Origin: Parabacteroides distasonis
GTDB taxonomy: Bacteria > Bacteroidota > Bacteroidia > Bacteroidales > Tannerellaceae
Direction: 5' to 3'
Assembly: GCA_015060925.1 (NCBI GenBank)
Contig: SUXM01000010.1
Span: 1-64,000 of the forward strand
Length of the DNA stretch: 64,000 bases
The notes below the pieces were generated by a model that had not been told where the DNA came from, made no database searches, and was given only the letters and a program-made list of their open reading frames with translations. How positions within the stretch are numbered: position 1 is the stretch's first letter; every line of letters begins with the position of its first letter. The translations under genes and the position numbers were made by a program. Shown here one piece after another: positions 35,841 through 45,489 of this stretch.

Positions 35841-35869
35841 CAAAAGTAATAAATCACTTAATTAAGTGA
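35841..35869 (-). promoter_or_regulatory. metF promoter with 16-bp palindromic operator candidate
   Basis: Minus-strand TACTTTTG (35848-35841) is a consensus -7 element. Immediately upstream, TCACTTAATTAAGTGA (35854-35869) is a perfect 16-bp palindrome placed where a -33 contact or repressor would sit. Confidence 0.55.
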
Positions 35870-35923
35870 AATGTATAACTAAAAATAACTGTAGTATATG
35901 GTTTAAAATTAGATATAAATATG

Positions 35924-35931
35924 TATTTTTG
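35924..35931 (+). promoter_or_regulatory. -7 element for the GH106-like array
   Basis: TATTTTTG matches TAnnTTTG and lies 32 bp before the first hydrolase start. No clear -33 element. Confidence 0.45.
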
Positions 35932-35963
35932 AATTTTGATTTAATTTATAACTTTCTTATATT

Positions 35964-38900
35964 ATGATGAAAAAACTTGTTGGGGCATTTCTTTTATTGT
36001 TATGCTTAATAGGGGGTTGTGGGCAAATGAAGTCGGGGGAGGAGTCTGACTATGTTGCCTTTGAACAGCAAAAGTTTAAAGAGCCTGATAATACTTTCCG
36101 TTCAGTTCCTTTCTATTCATTGAATGATAGCTTGTCGGAGGAAGAACTTGTGTGTCAATTGAAATTGATGAAAGAGGGTGGCTTTGGCGGTGCATTCTTG
36201 CATAGCCGTATCGGGTTGTTGACACCCTATTTGAGTGAAGAATGGTTTCACATGATGGAGGTGGGGGTAAAGGCCTGCCAGGACTTGGAGATAGATGCTT
36301 GGTTTTATGACGAGGATAAGTGGCCGAGTGGCTTTGCCGGAGGTATTATCCCAAACCAGAGTGCTGATTATAGAAGCCGTACATTGATTCGTGAACCGAA
36401 AGGAAATAAAGTGGCAGAAGGGGATTCCATTTTGTATGAAGATTCTTTATATCAATATGTCTGCTATGTGGATAAAATGGGGCAACCTTGGTATAATGGG
36501 GCTTGCTGGGTGGATTTGATGAACCCTGAGATGGTGAAAGCTTTTATAGAGTGTAGTTATCGGCCTTATATAGAACGTTTTGCCGGTAAACCATTTGTGA
36601 AAGGTATATTTACAGACGAGCCACAAATAAGTCCTCGTGTGAAAGGAGAAGCCGGTTCTGTCAGCTATTCTCCGTATATGGATATAGCCTTTAAAAAACT
36701 GTGGGGGTATGATTTGCATCCGGTATTGCCCTCTTTGTTTGAAGAGGTAGGTGATTGGCGTACTGTACGTTTGCATTATTATCGGACAGTAGCCTATTGC
36801 ATGGATCAAGCATTTAGTAAACAGATAGGTGACTATTGTGCTGCGAATGGTTTTATATGGACCGGCCATTATAATGGTGAAAACGGACCTGCATCAACCA
36901 TGTTGAATGAAGGAAATTTATCACAACAGTTACGCCGTATGCAGGTGCCCGGTATTGATGCCTTGGGTTTGGGTTATAATACGGTTCATAATGCAAAGGT
37001 CAATACTTCAACGGCCAATCAATATGGGATACAACGCCGTATCAGCGAATTGTTTGGTATCAGTGGCCATAATATGTCGTTTGAAGATCGGATGTGGATC
37101 ACTGCTTGGCATACGATCATGGGTGTTAACATGATGTGTCCCCATCTTTATCTATACAGTATGAAAGGGGCTCGTAAACGTGATTATCCTCCAACGATCA
37201 GTCATCATCAACCTTATTGGTCACAGAATAAATTGTTTGAAGATTACTCTGCTCGTTTATGCTATTTTGCTACCATAGGAAAACCCAAGGCAGAAATCTG
37301 TATTTTAAGTCCGCTCGAATCTGATTATTTGGATGTCTTGCCTCAAGGTGTGGAAATGAAGGAGAAGCCTCAATGGGATAGTCGTTATGAGGCCTTGTTA
37401 AAACAACTGATGGGCTTGCAAATCAATTCCGATATGGGAGATGAACAGCTTATCTCAGAAATAGGTTCGGTAGAAGATGGCTTATTTAAAGTGGGAGAGA
37501 TGGCTTATAAGGTAGTCATTGTCCCTCCTATGCGAACTATCCGTCCGAAGACACTGCAACTGCTTCAGCAATTTGTAATGGCCGGTGGTACGGTCTTGGT
37601 TTATGACCAGTTCCCTGAATTTGTAGAGGGAAAGGTGGATGAACAGGTTATTGACGGATTAAAGAAGATTTCTACACTTGTATCGGAAACAACTATGGCA
37701 GAAGAAATAAAGAAATCTTATTCTTCCTTATTCTCCATAGAGGGTAAGGATAAGCAGTTGGTGTGGTCTCATTTAAGAGAAATTAAAAATGGGTATGTGA
37801 TACAGCTTTCAAATACCTCTCGTTTACAAGAGGTAAAGGTTACAATCTGTATGAATGAGCCTGCAAAAGTTGCTTTGTGGAATCCCATCAATGGCGAATG
37901 TTTGGAATGGAAAGCCGACAAAGAGGGGGATTATGTGTTGGAGTTTGCTCCTGCTCAAACATGGATTGTAACGGTTGGAGAACCATCAGAAGAAGCAATC
38001 TTTGATGGAGTGTATAAGGTTAGAGGAGAACGTGTACCTGTACTTTCTTTGTCCAATAAATGGCAAAACAGACGTTTAACTCCCAATACTTTACCTTTGG
38101 ATTTCGCCGCATGGAGTATAGATGGTGGTAAGACGTGGAAAGCTCCGGAACCTGTTTTAGGTATTTATACCCGATTTGCAGAAAAAGAGGCTTATGATGG
38201 AGCCTTGCTCCTTCGTTATTCTTTTCAAGTGAAGGATTTGCCTAATTCTTGTGCTGTAGCAATCGAACAACCTTGGATTTATGAGGATATAAAAGTGAAC
38301 GGACAGTCTGTCTCGTTCTCAAAAGATAGTACTTATATTGATCATACCATTTGTCAGACTTCCGTTGTTTCTTTGTTACACGAAGGTAAAAATGAGATTA
38401 TTCTTTCTTTGGACAACAAGAGTGCACGTCCTGCTGATGCCAATGCGATTATCCGTTATGGAACCGAACTTGAAACGATATATTTGGTTGGAGATTTTGG
38501 CGTACAAGGTATTTTGGCAAAAGAACAGCCTACTGACAGCTGGAGAAATAGGGATAAGAATTTGGAATCGAAACCACTGCCGACTCGTTTTTCTTATGGC
38601 TCATTCGCTTTGGTAAAAGAGGAAGCAGAGGTGGATGGAGATATGTCTCGTTTGGGATATCCTTTCTTTGCCGGTAAAATGGAACTGTCACAGACCTTCT
38701 CTATTCAGGATTTGGACAACAAATCTTTACGTTATTTTTTACGTTTAGATGATTTGGAAACGATATTGGTAAATGTTCGTTTGAATGGTAAGGATTTACC
38801 TGTGATTTATTCTTCTCCTTGGGAAACAGATATAACAGACTACGTACAGGAGGGAGATAATCAGTTGACACTTCTTTTAACAAATAGCTTGCGAAATTTG

Positions 38901-39110
38901 ATGGGACCTTACCATCATGTAGGTGCAGAATTCTCCCAAGTGGGGCCAAGTGTATTTAGTGGAAATCATGTATGGCCTAATCTGATTCCGGGAGATAAAG
39001 ATTGGTATGATGCGCGTATCAGAGGAAATGCTAAATTATGGAGAGATGACTATTATTCCATCCCATTTGGAGTATTGAAATCACCAATTGTAGAATTTGA
39101 AAACAAATAA
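35964..39110 (+). CDS. Large lipoprotein glycosyl hydrolase, GH106-like, paralogue 1
   Basis: A 1,048-residue predicted lipoprotein (signal peptide with lipobox LIGGC). Near the N terminus is a barrel-type segment with LKLMKEGGFGGAFLHSR, AWFYDEDKWPSGFAGG, and IFTDEPQISPR. These Asp/Glu-rich strand ends look like active-site elements of a TIM barrel. Beta-sandwich modules follow, with WNPINGECLEW and a C-terminal carbohydrate-binding-like region (NSLRNLMGPYHHVG). The architecture resembles GH106 alpha-L-rhamnosidase relatives, but the exact CAZy family is not certain. The second Met (35967) is an alternative start. Confidence 0.75.
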   Translation: MMKKLVGAFLLLLCLIGGCGQMKSGEESDYVAFEQQKFKEPDNTFRSVPFYSLNDSLSEEELVCQLKLMKEGGFGGAFLHSRIGLLTPYLSEEWFHMMEVGVKACQDLEIDAWFYDEDKWPSGFAGGIIPNQSADYRSRTLIREPKGNKVAEGDSILYEDSLYQYVCYVDKMGQPWYNGACWVDLMNPEMVKAFIECSYRPYIERFAGKPFVKGIFTDEPQISPRVKGEAGSVSYSPYMDIAFKKLWGYDLHPVLPSLFEEVGDWRTVRLHYYRTVAYCMDQAFSKQIGDYCAANGFIWTGHYNGENGPASTMLNEGNLSQQLRRMQVPGIDALGLGYNTVHNAKVNTSTANQYGIQRRISELFGISGHNMSFEDRMWITAWHTIMGVNMMCPHLYLYSMKGARKRDYPPTISHHQPYWSQNKLFEDYSARLCYFATIGKPKAEICILSPLESDYLDVLPQGVEMKEKPQWDSRYEALLKQLMGLQINSDMGDEQLISEIGSVEDGLFKVGEMAYKVVIVPPMRTIRPKTLQLLQQFVMAGGTVLVYDQFPEFVEGKVDEQVIDGLKKISTLVSETTMAEEIKKSYSSLFSIEGKDKQLVWSHLREIKNGYVIQLSNTSRLQEVKVTICMNEPAKVALWNPINGECLEWKADKEGDYVLEFAPAQTWIVTVGEPSEEAIFDGVYKVRGERVPVLSLSNKWQNRRLTPNTLPLDFAAWSIDGGKTWKAPEPVLGIYTRFAEKEAYDGALLLRYSFQVKDLPNSCAVAIEQPWIYEDIKVNGQSVSFSKDSTYIDHTICQTSVVSLLHEGKNEIILSLDNKSARPADANAIIRYGTELETIYLVGDFGVQGILAKEQPTDSWRNRDKNLESKPLPTRFSYGSFALVKEEAEVDGDMSRLGYPFFAGKMELSQTFSIQDLDNKSLRYFLRLDDLETILVNVRLNGKDLPVIYSSPWETDITDYVQEGDNQLTLLLTNSLRNLMGPYHHVGAEFSQVGPSVFSGNHVWPNLIPGDKDWYDARIRGNAKLWRDDYYSIPFGVLKSPIVEFENK

Positions 39111-39120
39111 ATCATAAAAA

Positions 39121-42100
39121 ATGAAAAAGGTTATATCATTAATTGCTTTGTCGATGATCGTATTGTGGGGATGCTCATCTCCAAAAACGGATGTTCAAGA
39201 GTATGTATCATTTGAACAATCAAAATTTAAAGAACCGGATAATACATTCCGATCTGTCCCTTTTTATTCTTTAAATGACAGCTTGTCGGCAGAAGAATTG
39301 GCTCGCCAGTTGAAATTGATGAAAGAGGGTGGCTTTGGTGGAGCTTTCTTGCATAGTCGTATCGGCTTGTTGACCCCTTATTTGAGTGAAGAATGGTTCC
39401 AGATTATGGAGGCAGGCGTAAAGACTTGTCAAGAATTAGGTATGGATGCTTGGTTTTATGATGAGGATAAATGGCCGAGTGGATTTGCCGGGGGGATAGT
39501 CCCAAGTCAAGATCCTGCTTTCCGTTGTCGCACTATGATTCGTGTGCCGAAAGATTGGAAGCTAGAAGAGGAGGATGAACTACTTTTTGAGGATGACCAA
39601 TATAAATATGTCTCTTATGTGGAACGTATGGGACAGGCTTGGTATAACGGTACTTGTTGGGTGGATTTGATGAATCCGGATATGGTGAAGGCATTTATTG
39701 AATGTAGCTACAAACCTTATATAGAACGTTTTGGCGGTCAACCGAATGTATTGGGTATTTTTACGGATGAACCTCAGGTAAGTCCTCGTGCTGTTGAAGG
39801 CTCTTTGGGGTCTATCAGCTATTCACCTTATGTGGAAACTGCTTTTGAAAAATTGTGGGGATATAAACTACGTCCGGTTATACCCTCTTTGTATGAAGAG
39901 GTAGGTGACTGGCGTATGGTTCGCCTACATTATTACAGAACTATAGCTTATTGTATGGATCAGGCTTTCAGTAAACAAATTGGTGATTACTGTAAAGCTA
40001 ATAACTTTATTTGGACGGGACATTATAATGCCGAACAGACTCCGAGCGGTAATATGCAGAATGAAGGAAATTTGATGCAGCAATTACGTCGCATGCAGAT
40101 GCCGGGTATTGATGCGTTGGGTTTGTATTATAGTACGGTTCATAATGCGAAGGTGAATACCTCTGTGGCGAATCAGTATGGCATTGATCGCCGTGTAACA
40201 GAGGTGTTTGGTATCAGCGGACAGAATATGTCATTTGAAGACCGTATGTGGATTACCTCTTGGCATACTATAATGGGAATTAATTTTATGTGTCCGCACC
40301 TTTATTTATATAGTATGAAAGGCGAACGTAAACGTGACTGTCCTCCTACTTTAAGCCACCAGCAACCCTATTGGTCACAGAATAAATTGTTTGAAGACTA
40401 TTCGGCTCGTCTTTGTTATTTTGCAACAGCCGGTACCTCTAAAGGGGAAGTGTGTGTGTTGACTCCGATCGAATCTGATTTCATCGAGGCTCCGGTTATG
40501 AATAGTGGTTCGAAGGCTTCTCCTACATGGGATCGCAGCATGGAAAAGATTTTGCAACAATTGATGTCTTTACAAATTAATTCGGACTTAGGAGATGAAC
40601 AGATTATTGCAGAAATGGGTTCGGTTGAAGGTAAAACATTTAAGATAGGAAAAATGGCTTATCAAGTGGTTATTCTTCCTCCGATGTTGACAATCCGTCC
40701 AACAACCTTGGAGATGTTGAATACATTTGCTAAGCAAGGGGGTAGTGTGTTGGTATATGACAGCTATCCACAATTGGTAGAAGGCAAAGAAGATGTTAAG
40801 GCGATAGAACAGTTGAAGTCTATTTCGACTTTGGTTTCAAAAACGACATTGAGGGATGCTGTTGAAAAGGGTTGTGATCGTGTTTTCTCTATAGAGGGCG
40901 AAAAGAAGGAGTTGGTTTGGTCACATTTGCGTGAAGTGGAAGGTGGATATACCTTGCAACTTTCTAATACCTCTCGTATGGAGTCTTTCTCTATCTCTTT
41001 GAATATGGATCCTGCAAATGGAAAGGTTGCTTTGTGGAATCCTGTAGATGGCTCTTGCTTGAGCTTGAATATAGATGATAAGGGGTGTTATAACATTGAA
41101 TTTGCTCCGATCCAGACATGGATTTTAACTATTGGAAATCCTTCTGAAAATGTGGTTTACGATGGTGTATATAGGGTCGCTGGTGAACGTTTGCAATTTG
41201 TGGAGTTGAAGAATGAATGGAGTAAGAAGCGGGTTCATTCGAATGCGTTACCATTGGATTTTGCTTCTTATAGTATGGATGGAGGTAAATCATGGAGTAA
41301 TGCTGAACCTGTTTTAGGTATCTATGACCGTTTTAAAACAAAACCTTATAATGGACCATTGTCTTTGCGTTATTCATTCCAGATAAAAGATATACCTTCT
41401 GATTGTTCATTGGTTGTTGAACAACCGAATATGTACACTGGAATTACAGTGAATGGCACGGCTGTGACTTTCTCTGGAAACAGTACCTATATTGATCATA
41501 CTTTCCAAACAACTGACATCCGTTCGTTGCTAAAGAAGGGTCTGAATGAGGTATTATTGACATTGAATAATATAAGTGCGATTCCTACAAGTGTAGATGC
41601 GGTTGCTCGTTATGGTACAGAGATTGAAACCATTTATCTGATTGGAGACTTCGGTGTACAAGGAATATTGGCAAAAGATCAACCGACAGATACGTGGAGA
41701 AACTATTTTAAGTCGTTGGAACCTAAACCGATGCCTACACGTTTCCAATATGGCTCATTTGTCTTGACAAAAGAATCAGATGAAGTGTGTGGTGATTTGG
41801 CTCGTCAAGGTTATCCGTTCTATGCCGGACAAATAGAATTGAGTCAGTCGTTTGATGTAGCCTCTTTGGATAAAGAAAAAGGTAAGTATATCTTGAAGTT
41901 TAATGATTTGGAAACAATCTTGGTGGCTGTTCGTTTGAATGGTAAAGAATTACCTGCTATCTTTTCTAATCCTTGGGAATGTGATGTGACTGAAGCTTTA
42001 CTGGAAGGTAAGAACGAGTTGACTTTGGTTTTGACTAATAGTTTGAGAAACTTGATGGGACCGTATCATCACATGGGAGCAGAATTTGCGAAGGTTGCAG

Positions 42101-42267
42101 GTGGTGTATTCCGTGGTGATACTGATTGGCCTAATTTGGTTCCGGGAGATAAAGATTGGTATGATGCGCGTATCAGAGGAAATGCAAAATTATGGCGAGA
42201 TGATTATTATTGTATACCATTTGGAGTATTGAGCTCTCCAATTATAGAAGTCCAAAAGGAGCAATAA
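39121..42267 (+). CDS. Large lipoprotein glycosyl hydrolase, GH106-like, paralogue 2
   Basis: A 1,048-residue paralogue starting 10 bp after paralogue 1. Its lipobox is VLWGC. It keeps the same motifs: AWFYDEDKWPSGFAGG, GIFTDEPQVSPR, and the NMSFEDRMWITSWHTIMG block. It shares its N-terminal signal sequence with paralogue 3 rather than 1. The barrel end YWSQNKLFEDYSARLCYFAT is identical in all three. Likely surface-exposed or periplasmic glycan degradation. Confidence 0.75.
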   Translation: MKKVISLIALSMIVLWGCSSPKTDVQEYVSFEQSKFKEPDNTFRSVPFYSLNDSLSAEELARQLKLMKEGGFGGAFLHSRIGLLTPYLSEEWFQIMEAGVKTCQELGMDAWFYDEDKWPSGFAGGIVPSQDPAFRCRTMIRVPKDWKLEEEDELLFEDDQYKYVSYVERMGQAWYNGTCWVDLMNPDMVKAFIECSYKPYIERFGGQPNVLGIFTDEPQVSPRAVEGSLGSISYSPYVETAFEKLWGYKLRPVIPSLYEEVGDWRMVRLHYYRTIAYCMDQAFSKQIGDYCKANNFIWTGHYNAEQTPSGNMQNEGNLMQQLRRMQMPGIDALGLYYSTVHNAKVNTSVANQYGIDRRVTEVFGISGQNMSFEDRMWITSWHTIMGINFMCPHLYLYSMKGERKRDCPPTLSHQQPYWSQNKLFEDYSARLCYFATAGTSKGEVCVLTPIESDFIEAPVMNSGSKASPTWDRSMEKILQQLMSLQINSDLGDEQIIAEMGSVEGKTFKIGKMAYQVVILPPMLTIRPTTLEMLNTFAKQGGSVLVYDSYPQLVEGKEDVKAIEQLKSISTLVSKTTLRDAVEKGCDRVFSIEGEKKELVWSHLREVEGGYTLQLSNTSRMESFSISLNMDPANGKVALWNPVDGSCLSLNIDDKGCYNIEFAPIQTWILTIGNPSENVVYDGVYRVAGERLQFVELKNEWSKKRVHSNALPLDFASYSMDGGKSWSNAEPVLGIYDRFKTKPYNGPLSLRYSFQIKDIPSDCSLVVEQPNMYTGITVNGTAVTFSGNSTYIDHTFQTTDIRSLLKKGLNEVLLTLNNISAIPTSVDAVARYGTEIETIYLIGDFGVQGILAKDQPTDTWRNYFKSLEPKPMPTRFQYGSFVLTKESDEVCGDLARQGYPFYAGQIELSQSFDVASLDKEKGKYILKFNDLETILVAVRLNGKELPAIFSNPWECDVTEALLEGKNELTLVLTNSLRNLMGPYHHMGAEFAKVAGGVFRGDTDWPNLVPGDKDWYDARIRGNAKLWRDDYYCIPFGVLSSPIIEVQKEQ

Positions 42268-42269
42268 GA

Positions 42270-45200
42270 ATGAACAAGGTTATATCATTAATCGCTTTGT
42301 TGATCATTGTATTATGGGGATGTTCATCCCCAAATACAAATGTTCAAGAGTATGCCTCATTTGAACAATCAAAATTTAAAGAACCGGATAATACATTCCG
42401 TTCTGTCCCTTTTTATTCTTTAAATGACAGCTTGTCGGCAGAAGAGTTGGCTCGCCAGTTGAAATTGATGAAAGAAGGTGGTTTTGGTGGCGCTTTCTTG
42501 CATAGCCGTATCGGGTTGTTGACACCCTATTTGAGTGAAGAATGGTTCCAGATCATGGAGGCAGGAGTAAAGGCCTGTCAAGAATTGGATATGGATGCTT
42601 GGTTTTATGACGAGGATGGTTATCCAAGTGGATATGCTGGAGGTATTGTCCCATTAATGAGTCGGGATTATTGTGTCCGTACTTTAGGACGTGTCCCTAA
42701 GGATTGGGATTTGATGACTGAAGATGATGAATTGCTTTGGGAAGATGAAGAGTATAAATATGTATCTTATGCAGAACGAACCGGACAATCTCGTTATAAT
42801 GGTGGTGCATGGGTGGATTTGATGAATCCGGAGATGGTTAAAGCTTTTATTGATTGTACCTATCGCCCTTATGTTGAGCGATTTGCTGGACAGCCTAATG
42901 TAAAAGGTATTTTTATGGATGAGGCACAAGTTTGTCCGCGTCGAGTCCCGGGAGCAACTGCGGCTGTTAGCTATTCGCCTTATGTAGATGCTACCTTTAA
43001 GAAATTATGGGGGTATGATTTACGACCGGTTATCCCTTCTTTGTTTGGAGAGGTAGGGGATTGGCGTACGGTTCGACTTCATTATTACCGCACCATTGCT
43101 CATTGTTTTGAAAATTCTTTTACACGACAAATTGCTGAATATTGTGCTGAACATGGTTTGATTTGGACCGGGCATTATAATTATGAGGAATTTCCTGCTA
43201 AGAATATGCAGAATGAAGGTAACCTTTCTCAACAATTCCGAACCATGCAAATGCCCGGTATTGATGCTTTAGGGTTACGTTATAATCCAACACATAATGG
43301 GAAGGTGTTAACCTCAACCGCCAATCAATATGGTATCTCCCGTCGTTTAAGTGAGTTATTTGGTATTGGAGGACAAAATATGTCTTTTGAAGATCGTATG
43401 TGGATAACCTCTTGGCATACGATTATGGGGGTGAATTTTATGTGTCCTCACCTTTATTTATATAGTATGAAAGGAGAACGTAAACGTGACTATCCTCCGA
43501 CAATCAGCCATCAGCAACCTTATTGGTCACAGAATAAATTATTTGAAGACTATTCTGCTCGTCTTTGTTATTTCGCAACGGTAGGAAAAACAAAAGCAGA
43601 GGTATGTATCATTAGTCCGATAGAGTCAGATTATATAGATGAGGTGCCTAAAGGATCTATTTATACAGAAAAGATAGATTGGGATACTCCTTTTGAAGAT
43701 TTGATGAATCAATTGATGGCGATGCAGGTAAATTCAGATATAGGAGATGAAGGTATTATTGCTGAGATTGGTAGTGTGGATGATGGCTGTTTTAAGATTG
43801 GACAAATGAATTACCAAGTAGTGATATTACCTCCTATGCGTACAATACGTCCATCTACTTTAGAATTGCTTGAGGCTTTCGCAAAAGAGGGTGGTGATGT
43901 TCTTGTCGTAGATCGTTATCCTGATTTTGTAGAGGGAAAAGAAAATAAAGAGGCAATAGAACAATTGAAAAGTTATTCAACATTAGTCTCAAAATCAACT
44001 TTACAATCAGAAATAGATAATGTTTATACTCCTGTATTTACATTGGAGGGAGAACATAAACAATTTATTTGGTCTCATCTTCGTGAAGTTAAAGATGGTT
44101 ATGTGATGCAGTTATCTAACACATCTCGTCTGCAGACTGTTGTTGTTGATGTAAAACTATCAGAACCTGACCAGAAAGTTATGTTGTGGGATCCTATAAG
44201 TGGAGATTGTTTGCATTTGAGTAAAAATGAAAAAGGTCTTTATACATTGGAATTTTCTCCTGCTCGTACTTGGTTGCTGACTATAGGAAAACCTTCTGAA
44301 AAAGTAATAGCCAATCAAGTATATCAGATATCCAGTGTACGTGAACCTCTATTTACATTAGATAATATATGGAAACAAAAGCGACAGAATGTAAATGTGT
44401 TGCCATTGGATTTTGCGGCATGGAGTATTGATGGGGGCAAGACTATGAAAGTTCCTGAGCCGGTATTGGCTATTCATACACGTTTTATGGAGGAGAAACC
44501 ATATAATGGAGCGTTGGATTTATGTTATTCGTTCGACGTTGATTGTTTGCCAAAGTTTTGTGCTGTAGCTATAGAACAACCTTGGATTTATAAGAATATC
44601 AAAGTAAATGGAAATGAAGTCTTTTTCGACAAGAGTAAAACGTATGTGGACCATTCAATTTATCAAACAGAAATAACCTCTTTGTTAAAGAAAGGTCATA
44701 ATAAAATTACTGTATCATTAGATTATAAAAGTGCGGTAAAAGGAGATATAAATGCGGTTAAACGTTATGGCTCGGAGATTGAGGCTATTTATTTAGTAGG
44801 TGATTTTGCGATAAAGGGTCGTTTGGCTAAGGAACAGCCCACTGATACTTGGCGGAATCAAGAGAAAACGTTAGCCCCTAAGTTGATGCCTACTCGTTTT
44901 CAGTATTCTTCTTTTACGTTGTCAGATGAAAATAAAGAGGTAAAAGGGGATTTAATACGTCAAGGTTATCCATTTTATGCCGGAAGTATGGATTTAAGTC
45001 AGGTCTTTCATTTGGAAAGAGTTGATAAGCAAGCATGGAAATATATACTATCTTTTAAGGATTTAGAAACGATTTTAGTTGGAGTAACATTGAATGGAAA
45101 GAAGCTGCCAACTCTATTTTCTGCCCCATGGGAATGTGATATTACAGAAGCTTTAGTTGTCGGAGAAAATAAGTTGACTGTGACTTTGACTAATAGCTTG

Positions 45201-45425
45201 CGAAATCTGATGGGACCGCATCATCATGTGGGAGGTGAATTTACTCAAGTCGGTTCATCTGTTTTTAAAGGAAATCAAGGATGGCCCAACCTGATTCCGG
45301 GAGATAAAGATTGGTATGATGCTCGTATTAGGGGAAATGCCAAATTATGGAGAGATGATTATTATTGTATACCATTTGGCTTGTTGAAGGCTCCTATGAT
45401 TGAAGTAGAAAAAAGGAATAAGTGA
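42270..45425 (+). CDS. Large lipoprotein glycosyl hydrolase, GH106-like, paralogue 3
   Basis: A 1,051-residue paralogue whose ATG lies 2 bp after the stop of paralogue 2; an in-frame start at 42210 inside that gene is rejected because 42270 gives a clean lipoprotein signal (VLWGC). Two motifs differ from the other copies: DEDKWPSGFAGG becomes DEDGYPSGYAGG, and FTDEPQ(V/I)SPR becomes FMDEAQVCPRR. These lie in the presumed catalytic face, so substrate or linkage specificity may differ. Confidence 0.75.
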   Translation: MNKVISLIALLIIVLWGCSSPNTNVQEYASFEQSKFKEPDNTFRSVPFYSLNDSLSAEELARQLKLMKEGGFGGAFLHSRIGLLTPYLSEEWFQIMEAGVKACQELDMDAWFYDEDGYPSGYAGGIVPLMSRDYCVRTLGRVPKDWDLMTEDDELLWEDEEYKYVSYAERTGQSRYNGGAWVDLMNPEMVKAFIDCTYRPYVERFAGQPNVKGIFMDEAQVCPRRVPGATAAVSYSPYVDATFKKLWGYDLRPVIPSLFGEVGDWRTVRLHYYRTIAHCFENSFTRQIAEYCAEHGLIWTGHYNYEEFPAKNMQNEGNLSQQFRTMQMPGIDALGLRYNPTHNGKVLTSTANQYGISRRLSELFGIGGQNMSFEDRMWITSWHTIMGVNFMCPHLYLYSMKGERKRDYPPTISHQQPYWSQNKLFEDYSARLCYFATVGKTKAEVCIISPIESDYIDEVPKGSIYTEKIDWDTPFEDLMNQLMAMQVNSDIGDEGIIAEIGSVDDGCFKIGQMNYQVVILPPMRTIRPSTLELLEAFAKEGGDVLVVDRYPDFVEGKENKEAIEQLKSYSTLVSKSTLQSEIDNVYTPVFTLEGEHKQFIWSHLREVKDGYVMQLSNTSRLQTVVVDVKLSEPDQKVMLWDPISGDCLHLSKNEKGLYTLEFSPARTWLLTIGKPSEKVIANQVYQISSVREPLFTLDNIWKQKRQNVNVLPLDFAAWSIDGGKTMKVPEPVLAIHTRFMEEKPYNGALDLCYSFDVDCLPKFCAVAIEQPWIYKNIKVNGNEVFFDKSKTYVDHSIYQTEITSLLKKGHNKITVSLDYKSAVKGDINAVKRYGSEIEAIYLVGDFAIKGRLAKEQPTDTWRNQEKTLAPKLMPTRFQYSSFTLSDENKEVKGDLIRQGYPFYAGSMDLSQVFHLERVDKQAWKYILSFKDLETILVGVTLNGKKLPTLFSAPWECDITEALVVGENKLTVTLTNSLRNLMGPHHHVGGEFTQVGSSVFKGNQGWPNLIPGDKDWYDARIRGNAKLWRDDYYCIPFGLLKAPMIEVEKRNK

Positions 45426-45455
45426 TGTTTTGATAACAATTTATTGTTTTATCTG

Positions 45456-45463
45456 TATATTTG
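45456..45463 (+). promoter_or_regulatory. -7 element for ilvE
   Basis: TATATTTG, 26 bp before the ATG at 45490. TTTG at 45429-45432 is 23 bp upstream, a little further than usual. Confidence 0.5.
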
Positions 45464-45489
45464 CGACAATAATCAAATTGAGATAGAAT

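Noticed and set aside
42210..42270. Upstream start of GH106-like paralogue 3 inside paralogue 2
   Set aside because: The ATG at 42270 gives a clean lipoprotein signal and a 2-bp gap; the extension would bury the signal peptide.
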